DNA of 64,000 nt from the NCBI GenBank assembly GCA_014549065.1, contig JACDOX010000114.1, positions 620,001-684,000 of the forward strand. The letters are read 5' to 3'. This document shows, piece after piece, positions 11,741 to 22,793 of this stretch (its first letter is position 1; the number at the start of each line of letters is the position of its first letter). The notes under the pieces were generated by a model. It was not told the origin of the DNA. It made no database searches and saw only the letters and a program-made list of their open reading frames with translations. Made by a program: the position numbers and the translations under genes. The DNA comes from Cardinalis cardinalis. Its lineage: Eukaryota; Chordata; Aves; Passeriformes; Cardinalidae.

Positions 11741-14700
11741 ACGAAAACTACTTTAAAATCTTACTTTTTGTTTTCTTTTCCTTTATTTAGAGTGTTTCAG
11801 AGGGTATAGACATGTAAATTGGACACCTGACACTGAATACAGAATAGGTAATATAGGACACCAGCAAGAGNAAAAAAAGGGCATTAATCTAGCTCAAATC
11901 AAACTGTTGAGAAGGGGAAGTCTGCTTAAAGTATAACATCCTACAGAGCAATTTGGATGGAAAACTTATACAAGTGCCATAAGTAGTAAGAATTGTGACT
12001 TTGCATTTAGCCTTTCTTTTGCCTTCTACATTGTATAAATAGCTGTGAGAATTTGATATTGCAGTCTGAACTATAACCTCATCACCACTANTTTGTGTTC
12101 TACCCTTAGACCCAATTTTGTATCTAGAAAACTAGATATTTTTTGCAAATTTGAATGTTTGAATTAAAGAATAATAAGATTTTCAAAGACAGAGGTTCTT
12201 AAAATAAATTAATTTAGCTGAAAATCAGAAATCTTGTGAGTTGCCTTTTAAGAATATTTGCGGCTCTTTATATAGGCGCACAATTCTGCAATGACATAAA
12301 ATGGGATTTTAGGAAAGGGTTAGTTTTTTAATGTAAGTAAGAGAGAAGTTCTTTCCCTTGGCTAAGGTACATTAGAATATGATCAAAACTTTGGTATATT
12401 TTCAAAATACATATTTAATCGTAGTTAGGGAGATTTGAACTAAAAGAAAATTTAAGATGGGTGGTAAAAAAGAGTTTTGGATAAATACTGTAGTAGGAAA
12501 TGAACAACTTTATCAAAATATAGTAGCAATATTTTCATTTGAGTAAACAGATGATGAATGAGTAACCATTGGCAAAATACTAATTTCCTCTTATTTTAAA
12601 TGAGCTGACTAAAACTTTGAGAAATCAAAAGTTATGCTCATGTTGAATGCTTTTAGAAATCTTCTAGCTATAAGCTTGCCTGCTATTTGGAAAATTATAT
12701 AAAGACAAGACAAAGAAAGGTGTCTATACCTCACTGAGTTTATATTTGGTGGAAAATACTGAAACATAGTTTCTGCCTGAGATATTTATATTAGATGAAT
12801 GTAGAGTCACTAGATATGTCTACTTACCTATGTCTCATATTCTTCAAATCATCTGGGAGAACCTTATAAATCAGTCTTTTGTCAGAAATGAAACAAACCA
12901 ACACAGACAAAACTCCTAGCAAAATAATGATGAATATACCACTTGTAGATCTGCAGTTAGGACTGAATTGAGTTGTACATCAAGGTTTAGGCCAGAAATC
13001 CAGCAGTGTTTTCTGTTTCTAAGTTTCATTAATTTTTAAAGCATAATGCAAGGCAAAGTATTGTGAATCTTAAATAAAGCTACTGGTGTTAGATTTTCTC
13101 TAGAATGAGAAAATCAAAAAGTAAGAGAGNTTTAGATAGGAGAGAAAAATCATGAAAACTCTTAGCAAATCCCTATTGTATTCAAATGTGTTTTTCAAAT
13201 GATTATGCAAAAGATGTCAATTTAAAATACAGACTCAAGCTTGAGGTGAATCTAATATAAACTATTTCATTTTCAGAAGAGCCTTGTGGGATGCAATTTT
13301 TTTTTTTTAATTTTACTTCACTATGAATCAAGGAAAAAGTTAATCACAAATAATTTCTGATCTATGAACCTGTTTTTGATCTGTCAACTATGAGGAANAA
13401 AAATATAATTTATGGAAAATGAGAAGCAATCAAAGATTTTAAATGTTAAAATAAATCTTAAAAACTCTTTGAGAACTAAGTATTGAAAAGAGGCCATGTT
13501 TTTATGGGTAAAAACCAAAGTAGAAATAGTGTAACTCTTGCAGACTTGGAATCCCTTTTAGAGTACTTTTAGATACCTAAAGACAGACATGGCAATATTC
13601 AAGTTTTCATCCATTGTCTGATGTTTCTGATTAAAATTCAGTATTTTGTGTAAAATGTTAACNCTAGTGTAAGTCTCCTGCTTCAAGACTTTCAAACACA
13701 TTTCACTTTCTATACTTTCAAGTGCATTTGCTGCTAGAAAACTGTACCAGTGCCATGATTCAGGAATTTATAATTCTCTGGGTTGCTGAACTGTGAGCAC
13801 CTCCCTTGGGTTTCCAACCACCTTGTTTTCTCTCCCATTCAAAAGAAATATTGGTTCCAGAAATATGCACATGAGAGTGAACACATAAGGGGGTGTGTGC
13901 ATGTGAGAAACAGGGGAAGAGAGAAAAATATAGAAAGAAAAGAGAGTTGTGAAATGTAAGGCAGTGGGGCACAGTGGATTAATTTATATCATACAAGGCA
14001 TGATTATATATTAATAGAAGCATATAACATTTAATATAAACATATTATATCAGATTTTTTAAAATCCCTGTTTTACTAAATTATTATTATTTATTAATTT
14101 GACAAAACTCAATTATATATATCTGAATCAAGTTCTTGATTGGAGTGCATATTCTTCTGTGGCAATACACTGATTTACACTGAATGATATCAACTGCACT
14201 ATTATTCTCATGTCACCTTTGGAATGACTGCTCATTTTTGAGCCTTTTACTCTCACAGTTCCCATGCATGTTATTCATATATGGCTTTGTTCTAGCATTT
14301 CAGAATTCAAGAATTGACAGAGACTGTCTTAGAATTGNTTTTGATACAAAAGCAAAGGTACACTTCCAGCTGAGAAATCAGAATTTTAGTCTTGGGCTCT
14401 CCAGTTTTAATAGGAAAAACAAACCAATGCACAGTATAGAATAATCTGTCTTCTAGATGCAGGAAAAAAATGAGAGATTAATCATTGTTTAAATCAATAA
14501 AATTGTTTTATCAAGAACTTTAAAATTAGAGAATGAAATCAATTTTGTTATCTAATCCTGAAATTATTAGAGTTGCAGAACCTAGTGAGAAAACTTGTTC
14601 CCAAACTTAAATTTAAAAAGATATTCTAAGTTCTTAATAATACCTAACTGATTAACTAACACATATCTGAATCTTCCCNTCACATGCTGAACACTTCACT

Positions 14701-16545
14701 TTTTAGTTTGCATTTTGTAGACACGAAAAGGAAGTAAGGAAAAGGAAGTAATTTAAAAAAAACGAAGAGTTCTTGGTGATCTAACTACTCTTTATTAGTT
14801 TCATTCAACCTCTTCCTGCAGTTCTTCATAAGTCTAACTTGTAAGCCATTCATCATTAGTTTTACTCNTTTGTGATTTTTTCCAGTTTATCTGCTTGTTG
14901 TTATAAAACAGCATCCCACTCTTAGATACCTTCTGATTTATAGTCTCATTCTGTGCTACTATTACCAATATTAATATNATCCTTAATATTATTTCCTTCC
15001 TCTCTTTAGAAATTCTTTTTATGGAAGCCCATCTTCCTGGCTAAAATTTGCTATTTTAATCTATTGCTATGCTTTTGCTCCACTTTTACATTAATTTGCA
15101 AAGAATTATTAACTTGATACTTTTTGATAGTTTCACATATATGCCATGTTTCCAAATATTTCTTTCCCTTTACTCAGATGCATCTTTCAAATAGCACAGC
15201 CACTGTTCTCTCAGCATTTGTAAAAAATATATGCTTCAACACTGTCCTCAATAATTTATTGGTAGACTGGGTCTATTTATAATGCTTATGCAGCAGGCAT
15301 TCTCCTTTTGCCAGAAGGCCACATCCTTCAGGTATTAGGTATCTGAAATATGGTGCATCAGTATTATTCTCTCTTACTATGATGCTATTTTGTTCTTTTC
15401 CCCTTTTTATCTTTTTTGAAGGCTTTTAACAGGTCTGCTTCTCCCTTCCTTCTGAGCTACAGAAAAAGCATGAATATTTTCATCATACAGTAAAAAGCTT
15501 TATTTTCTCCATATCTGTCTTTTTATATCTCTGATTTAGGCCATCAGGTCTCTGAGAGGCCAATTAAGTTTTGTTTGTGCATTAAGGTTTCTAGTTGTTG
15601 TTCTTGATACACTTTGCAGTAGTGCATAGNTGTCTAATATATTTGATAAGTTCCCCTACTAATCTCTTTCCTATCAGCNATCTAATAATGTACAAAATAT
15701 TGTCTTAGTCTGATGCAGCTAAAATTTCATGCATATGGCTCTATCTTTTGCTCTTTGCACTATTTTACTGCAACTTTTAATCATAAATCTCTTTTTTTGG
15801 ATTATGTTACTACAATCCTCTACATACCAGTCTCCTTGAAACAGGTCAAACTCAAAAATGTTACTTTTTAGGACAGCAAAATGTATCTGTGCTTAACCAT
15901 TCCTATATTCCTATTTGTATAATTTTCGGAGATATTTATTAGTAGCTTGCATAAATCTTAGTTTTTCTAAGGGTATTTTCTATTTACCTTTAACTCACTG
16001 TAGTTCCTTTAAGAAATATTTACCTATTGAAGCATGAATATAGTCTCTACTCAGGCCTAAAAATATGCATGACATCCATAAATTTGGTTTAATATATTTG
16101 AATATCCCAAATACAACAATTATCTTTCATATCTCAATATGTCTTTTGAACATTTTGTGTTTGCAAAATGTGTCTGAACTTCTGTCATATTTTACCTTAA
16201 AACTTTCAATTTATATCTTGTTTTTATCATCTTTCATCTCTGCATTGTGTTGTGTGCTTTTGTGGGGACTCTGTACAATTCTGTTTCTGTAGTAAATTAA
16301 TTCTGGGNAAAAAAAACGGGTTTACTTTCATTAGAACAGGGTGAATGCTGAAAAGCAATTTNTACAGATACTCAATTTTGCATAGAAGTTTTATTTGACT
16401 GAACTTCTGGTTGTTCCTCACAAGTATTCCTGGAAAATCTTGGCACTTGTAAAATAATAAATCATAAAACTCAAATATTAACCAAGTATGGGATGAAAAG
16501 ATTTTATAAAGCAGTAAGAGTGCAGTGATGTAGTGATGAGATACT
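11741..16545. other. Unique AT-rich sequence with a T-rich strand-biased section
   Basis: No gene or clear mobile element. From about 14780 to 16320 the + strand is visibly rich in T and poor in A and G, unlike its surroundings; this is listed as a finding. Around 13980-14120 the sequence is almost pure A and T. Short open frames such as the one at 14184-14444 show no recognisable motif. Confidence 0.5.
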
Positions 16546-16930
16546 GCAGACTACTGAGAATAATTGAGGTCCATCCTGCCCACACCCTGAGGGCAGGGAT
16601 GGGTCTGACTGCCCCTTGCCAGCCTCTACAGGCCCAGCATCCCATGTCATCCAGCCAGAGGCACCATCCCTGCCCCAGTGATTTCCCAGCGGGGCCTGTC
16701 CCCAGCTCACTGCAGCCCTGCCCTGCCCACCCATGGGATTTGCTGAGCTGGGCTGTCAGCCCATTCTGGCCTCATCCCATCACATTCCTCAGGGAGGTGC
16801 CCAATCCTGGGAATGGGGGCTGCTCTTGGTGTTCCCAGATGTTCTGCTCATGGCTGGACAGGGCTGGGGCTGGGCTGGGGCTGGGCTGCCTCACGGAGAT
16901 CCCTCTGGAGGCCCACATTGTCTAAGACTC
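16546..16930. other. GC-rich, CpG-poor block of unknown origin
   Basis: This 385-bp block is far richer in G and C than its flanks, with runs such as GCAGCCCTGCCCTGCCCACC, yet it has only about three CpG dinucleotides. Its right part contains a small tandem of GGGCTGGGGCT (16861-16889). Open frames cross it in several phases on both strands, which is expected from composition. It could be an old GC-rich retroviral LTR or internal fragment, or a decayed CpG island. I do not recognise the family. Confidence 0.5.
16861..16889 (+). repeat. Short tandem repeat, 11-bp unit GGGCTGGGGCT
   Basis: About 2.6 copies of GGGCTGGGGCT lie inside the GC-rich block. The G-runs could support a quadruplex on the + strand, which is inference only. 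Confidence 0.8.
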
Positions 16931-17564
16931 TGAAGCGGGGCTATGCAAATGCTTTCAGTTTCAGGATTCAGCTTTTCTGTTGCTCCATCACTCTGCTTTT
17001 ACTTATCTGTTTGCATATACTCTTGGTCAGTGTGATTAACAGAGCTGTATTTTCCTAAGTCTACAGAAAAAAATGTGTTTGTGTGAAGGAAATTGTTTCA
17101 GTCCTCAGGCCCTAAGCATGTTTTTTGAAAAAACCTTTTTTTTCATGGATTTTCTAAATCACAACAAGGAGTCCATACTAATGATTTGCTATCTGGATGA
17201 GAGGTTGATGCAGACAGATTTCTGGACAGCCACAAAAGTGCTTCAAGGCCACTTCAATTCTTCTGCTCAAGATCTACCTGGTCTATAGCATCTTAATGTG
17301 GCTGTTCTTCTTATTCCAAACACAAGCTGTGGACAGTATCTCTAATGTTCTCTTCTAGAAAGATGATAAAGCAGACCGTGAAGATTTTTTGAGCAGCAGA
17401 CATAANTTCTGCAGCAGATCCATAGCACTGTTACAGGTGATCCTAATTTTGCATGAACAGACCGACCTAAAGCACTTTCTCTTTCATCAGACCTTTGAAA
17501 GATTCCTTTCACATTGGATATGAGAGTGAATTAATTTTTCCACCCATTTTTCAAAAAACATAAT

Positions 17565-18084
17565 TGTAATAGGTTAATTTCTTAAGTTTGTTTATCAAGT
17601 CTATGAAAAAAAAAGGGGAAGTCCATAACAGAAAAACTACAAGATAAATATAACGGGCTAACTATGCAATAAAATGTCATAAGGCTCAAACCACAATATG
17701 TCACAAGCTGATATGTTGAAAAGTTAACTATGCAGTATGTAATCATATGCAGCTACACGACTATATATGGTAAAGGCTATTGCAGGGTCATCAAAACCTT
17801 GAGGAAGAGGACGGGAGCCTTCCTCCAAACGACCACCAGAAGGCAGAAAAACCCCCTAGCATCTATAAGCGCAGACGCAGAAGACACCGGAAAAACACAC
17901 AATAACGATGGATAAAGGACAGGACTGAACCGCNGGGTGGTGTGGGCCNTTGGTGGAGNGGAGACTCCCCGGTCACACCCAGCACTGTGAACTTGCCTAT
18001 TATCACTTGCTCTGTCGATTAATACATTGCATTCTATTTGAACCCACTTGTCAGTGATTGGTTCCTCACCGTAAAACTATAACA
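17565..18084 (+). mobile_element. Solo LTR of an avian endogenous retrovirus, + strand
   Basis: The block starts TGTAATAGG and ends ACTATAACA, giving the TG...CA termini of an LTR. It is flanked by ATAAT on both sides (17560-17564 and 18085-18089), a plausible 5-bp target duplication, though this is weak evidence in AT-rich DNA. Inside are a TATA-like ACTATATATGG near 17760, a CpG-bearing section 17800-17980 unlike the flanks, and a U5-like end with ATTAATACATTGCATTC and TGGTTCCTCACCG. No internal viral genes adjoin it. The left boundary is the weakest point: another possible start is the TGTCATAAGG at 17675. The retained CpGs suggest a fairly young insertion. The 61-codon open frame at 17730-17915 is LTR sequence, not a gene. 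Confidence 0.75.
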
Positions 18085-21000
18085 ATAATGAAGATGTGCN
18101 AACAAAACAAAAATTGGAAGAAATGGAAGGAGCAGATGAAAGCTTCTGTTTGAGTTTTCTTTTTCATGACAACCTTATAGCAGCAAAGATTTTCTATCTT
18201 GTCTCAGCTTGCTTATTAAAGAGGAGAAAAAGCAGCTGGAGAGAAAAAAATTGCTAATGAGGAACTGCATTCAATGCATTCTTCTAACAGAGCAGTTTGG
18301 AAGCAAGAGTCAGCAGCATGTGCAGACATTCATAACCTGATCCTTTGCCTTTCCAAAGAGCTCAGGAGGAGCTGTAGCTGGAGACCTGGGCAGGTCCCGG
18401 CGTGAAGACCAATTTGCACAGCCAAAGGCAAGTTTAGATGGAAGGAAGCACATTTAAGCCCACTTATCAAATCAATAATATGCTTTTTGTTGTTGCATGT
18501 GCATGCCACTCCACTTGTGCATTCCTGNAATGTCTCTTTCATGTTGCAATATTTCTATTGCAAACTGACAGCCTTTCCTTGGGATTTAACCATTTACNCA
18601 CTAATATTTCAGTCTCCTGTCACTCTTGCTTTCTTTCTTTAAGTTTTCACTGTGAAAGAATAACTGCGCTTCCTTAATTAACCAGTTACTGTGTCAGCAC
18701 AGGTTGTAGTTGGAAATTTGGTGTACTGTGTGGAGGAAGTGATACATCCTTCAGGATTTAATATGAAATTGTTTCTCAGAAATAGATAAGGCTCATATTT
18801 GCTTTGTGATTGTTTCCAAGCCTTCCTGCATTCCAGCTGTTGGCCCAGAGCTCATCCTGCTTTTAGGAATTCAACTGGAAAAGCTACAGAGTTCAGCTGT
18901 CTGAGTGTGAGTTTGACTTGGTGATAGGAACTCCCATGAGAAAAGCTGAGAACAAGGTCCTGCCCCTTCTTTCCTTTCAGAGCTGCTTGTAAACTGAGAC
19001 TTAGCACTGCCCCAACCTGCATTACACTGCAGCTGTGCAGTTCNGTCTGTGCCTGAGCTTGTACCGCTGTGAATCCAACCCAGACTCACTGGTGTGACTC
19101 CTGCCCTGGCCTTGCACTCATGTTGCTGCTGCAGACTTGCTGGAGCTCCATTCTGACCCAGAAGAGCTGTTGTGCTGTCAGTGAGGTTGCTGCTCTCATC
19201 TGTGCTACTGTTGTGCTCAGCTCACAGCTCACCTTCCCCTGCAGTGCAGGACTATAATTTCTGCCTTCTAAGGCAGAATTGGGATGAAGATTCTTTCCTG
19301 TGACTTCTACATGACTTTAAATGTATTTCTGAAAGTGAGTTGCCAGTTTGTCAAGCAAAATGGCCACTACCTTCAGTTCTTTTCTGTAAAGCAGACAATT
19401 AATTAAGAGGTAATAAATCCACTAGAACTTAGAGAAAACAAACCCTCCATGGTAGGTACCTTAATTTTAACAAATGAAAATATTTCTATTATAAGAATAT
19501 CAGCCTGGAGATGTTCACCCAAATAATTAATGGGAGCTTAATATTTTAGAAAGGAGCAGGTGCAAGTTAGTGAAAAAAAAAAGAAAATATGTTTTCCTTC
19601 GTATCATAGGCGGTATGGTTAATGAAAACATATTAATTTTAGGTCTGATCTTGTTTATTATGTTTTCATTTTCCAGTTTCCCAATATCTAAAGGTCTTTG
19701 TTCTACAACAGGAAAGAATTATCCCAAATACTTTCCTGAAGTCAAAAAAATTAGAGCTGCCTCATTTCACTTGTCTGGAGAATCCTTTATCTCATCAAAT
19801 CATCTTATTTGAGGAAGCACCTTATCAGATTTCAGTCCTCCAGAGCATAGTTCTGCTTTTTCATGAGCTATTAAAAAGACAGCAGTGCTCTTGTACTTCA
19901 TCCAGTCATGTTTAAGAAATCTTAACCACTTTATAATTCTGGGAGATACTGTGAAAAAGCAAAGACTCAGAAGTGGAATGAAGAAAGCTTGCATAGAGGC
20001 ATGAAAACCAGAAGAGTTTCAATCTTTACAAAGTTGCTACCATTATTCTGCTGCAGGATTATGCCATTAAAGAACTTCTAGTACGGATGTACTTTATATT
20101 TGGTTATCATGCAAGCTAATTTTACTGTTGATTTTGGATTTATTACTATTCGGGAGTGACTTAGTTTGGAAAATATTTGTCTTATACCTTCAAAATCACT
20201 GCTTGAGAAATACAAATTATTTATTTAACTTTTTCTACATGTACTTCAAACATCTTGCAGTGTTTTATAGGTTTTCAAAAAATCTCAATGTTGGAATTGT
20301 CCCAGTGGCCCCAAGAGCTGTGTAGGAGAAAACACTTCTCTAACCATTGCTTATTCTGGCCTAAATTGACCACAATAAAAANGTTAAACCTATCTGTACC
20401 ATCACTACAGTTTCTCAATTTCAGCTTGGAGTTTTGACTGCTCTCCATCCTTTTGCTTAGTACTGACTCAAAGCTCTCCTGCACCTGTCATATTAATGGT
20501 ATTGATCTGTGAAATTTATGGAAAAAGGGGTTTATGATCTTTCCTCCAGAGAAATTATCTTTGAGTAAATACAGAATAATAAATAATGAATCTCATAAGA
20601 AGATAGCTTAACAGAGGCAAACAATCATGTAGGTGCCTGATGAACAGAGTTCTGAGACATGAGACATCCAGTTATGGCTCCTGGTTGAGCAGCAGACTTC
20701 AAATCTGATCTTGTATGAATGGAGTTTCTCATCTGCAAGGTGAAGACAAACTAATTTTCCAGCTCACAGAGGCAGGGAGTTTTGATACATTAAAAAACTT
20801 ATCATAGTTCTAAGGGTATTGTAACCAAGAAAGATATTAGGCCCTTGCACCTTGTAAATTATTACATATATAGGAACAATCTCAACTGAAATGAGCAATG
20901 AAGCTGATTATTACAATCATAGCAGTGAAGTCTTTTTAATTTTTTTTTCTGTCATTCTCTTTTGCATTACCTACTTTACCCAGAGTTATTTGCATGGGGG

Positions 21001-22276
21001 CATTGAGAAGACAGGGCAAAAACATCAGTCCAGATGTGCAATATAATAAATTAGTTATGATTGAAACCACCTATGGATAACTGAAATTATTGACCAGCAG
21101 TGGTTGCCTGACCTGTATCCATCAAAATGTCAAACCATGTAGAGGTAGACAGCAGGTATGCACCCAAGAAGGAGTGAGGACGGCATAAATCTCTGATGCT
21201 GCTCCATGCTGCTTCAGGTAATTTTGACATAGGATAAATTACAATGCAGTTCACTCACAAAAAAAAATATGATTAAAAGTAGCACCAACACTTGTTTGTT
21301 TGCTTTCAAAGTACCTATAATATTAGATAAATTATCTTCTCATTCTATTGAAAATAGCTTTGAGTGAATGAGTTTTTTATGACATACATTCTTCTGCAAA
21401 TTCTTATTGAATAGTTCTGTAGAATTTAAACACAAATAGTGCTGAATAAAGAATTTTTAACAAACCTAAAAAAATTACAGTGACAGCCATATCCCAAAAT
21501 TGTAAAGTGTGGAATCTAGATTGAATTTCTTTCTCTCTAAAGGCNTTTTATAAATTATTACTGTAATAATCTACTAACATTTGTGAAGTTATGTTGGTTT
21601 AATCTATATCATATTCCCAACATTAACATTATTAGCACAAAATATTGATAGCTAGAGGTCAGAATGTTAGCTTTCTACCTTCATGAAAAAAAAAATTGAA
21701 AAAACACTACATAGCTCAGGCTTAACTACTTGCTCATTGTCTTTTGATATCTCAAAATATAATTGCCAGATATTATATAAAGTCCTGATTTTTTCCAGAC
21801 AATTCTTACCTCTGCAATATTAATAGCAGAATTTGTTTCCATCTCCTCTGTAAATAGCAAACATTCACAAAGTTCCTTCATCTATCGTCTTAGAACATAG
21901 AATCTTAAATTTATGAGTTTTTGATGATGTTGCTGAAGTTCCAGTGTCTTATTTAAGAGGCCATGGAATTCTACAGAAAATTTTCTATTAGCTTCAGTGA
22001 AACAGGTCTCACAGTTCTTGTCTTGTTTACTATCATCCCTGACACACAGTAGAATAAATTTATGTAGAAAGAAAGATAATTTTCATTTGGTTAGGTCTTG
22101 AATAAGGGAGTAAAACTATAGGAGATCCATGGGAATTTTTGAGATGTGAAAAGGAGAACACCATTGAAGTTTTAGTTCTACCTGCTTTTGGAGAATGTCC
22201 ATCTTCTTCAATTTATAAATCTGACTTNAATGGATTAGCTGTCCTTGAAAATNAATTTTAAAAGTTATCTGGTTAC
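18085..22276. other. Unique sequence, locally GC-richer
   Basis: No gene recognised. Two parts stand out. Around 18190-18470 is moderately GC-rich with a less repetitive texture and could be conserved non-coding DNA. Around 18880-19260 is GC-richer and CTG/CAG-laden, and could be a decayed retroelement. The remainder is AT-rich. Open frames of 60-80 codons occur in both parts but show no domain or motif I know. Confidence 0.45.
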
Positions 22277-22793
22277 TGTGTTTTAACCGCAGCCATCAAG
22301 TNGAGTACTAGACAACTCTCCTGTCTCCTCTACTACCTCCATCTCCAGAAGGATGGGGAGAAGAATCAGAAAAATTAAGACCTATGGGTTAAGAAAAAAC
22401 TTTTTAGCAGCAGGAAAAGTACAATAATGAAAAAGAAGGAGGGGAATAAAATCCAAAGNAAAAAAGTAATGGGCAATTAAATTCCCCACCAGCAATCAGC
22501 TCCTCCTGGGCAAATCCCCCCAGTTTATCTACNGGGCATGATGCTCTTTGATATGGAATATCCTTTTGGCCAGTTGCAGTCAGCTGTCCTGGCTGTGCTC
22601 TCTCCCAGCTTCTTGTGCACCTGCTGGCTGGCAGAGCATGGGAAACTGAAAAGCCCTTGACTTAGGCTGAGCACTGCACAGCAATAAGTAAACCAGCAGC
22701 ANGTTATCAACACTTTTCATCCACTAAATACAAAACAGCAGTTTGCCAGCTACTGGGAAGAAAATTAACTCTATTCCACCTGAAACTGGGACA
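22277..22793 (-). mobile_element. ERVL-type solo LTR, - strand
   Basis: Read on the - strand it begins TGTCCCAGTTTCAGGTGG at 22793. It continues through AGAGTTAATTTTCTTCCCAG, a tract with CAGCCAGGACAGCTGACTGC, then GGATATTCCATA (complement of 22552-22563) and the TATA-position motif AGATAAAC. It ends near 22277 with GGTTAAAACACA. This order matches songbird ERVL LTRs closely along the whole length, and about 517 bp is near full size. No convincing 5-bp target duplication is present (GTTAC on the left, CCAAT on the right), so the edges have mutated or the left end is off by a few bases. No internal viral sequence adjoins it. It is related to the LTR at 11157-11740 but in opposite orientation. 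Confidence 0.88.
22523..22563 (-). promoter_or_regulatory. Decayed LTR promoter motifs
   Basis: On the - strand, GGATATTCCATA is followed about 20 bases later by GTAGATAAACTGGG, which occupies the position of the TATA box (TATATAAACTGG in relatives I recall). The CRE-like site expected between them reads GAGCATCATG and is no longer intact. Activity is doubtful. Confidence 0.45.

Noticed and set aside
16065..16100. Possible retroviral reverse-transcriptase YxDD-like motif on the - strand (FMDVM)
   Set aside because: The second aspartate is missing, the surrounding frame has stops, and the expected upstream motif is not at the right distance.
16943..16950. Exact ATGCAAAT octamer
   Set aside because: A single 8-mer is expected a few times by chance in 64 kb of AT-rich DNA, and no partner sites lie nearby.
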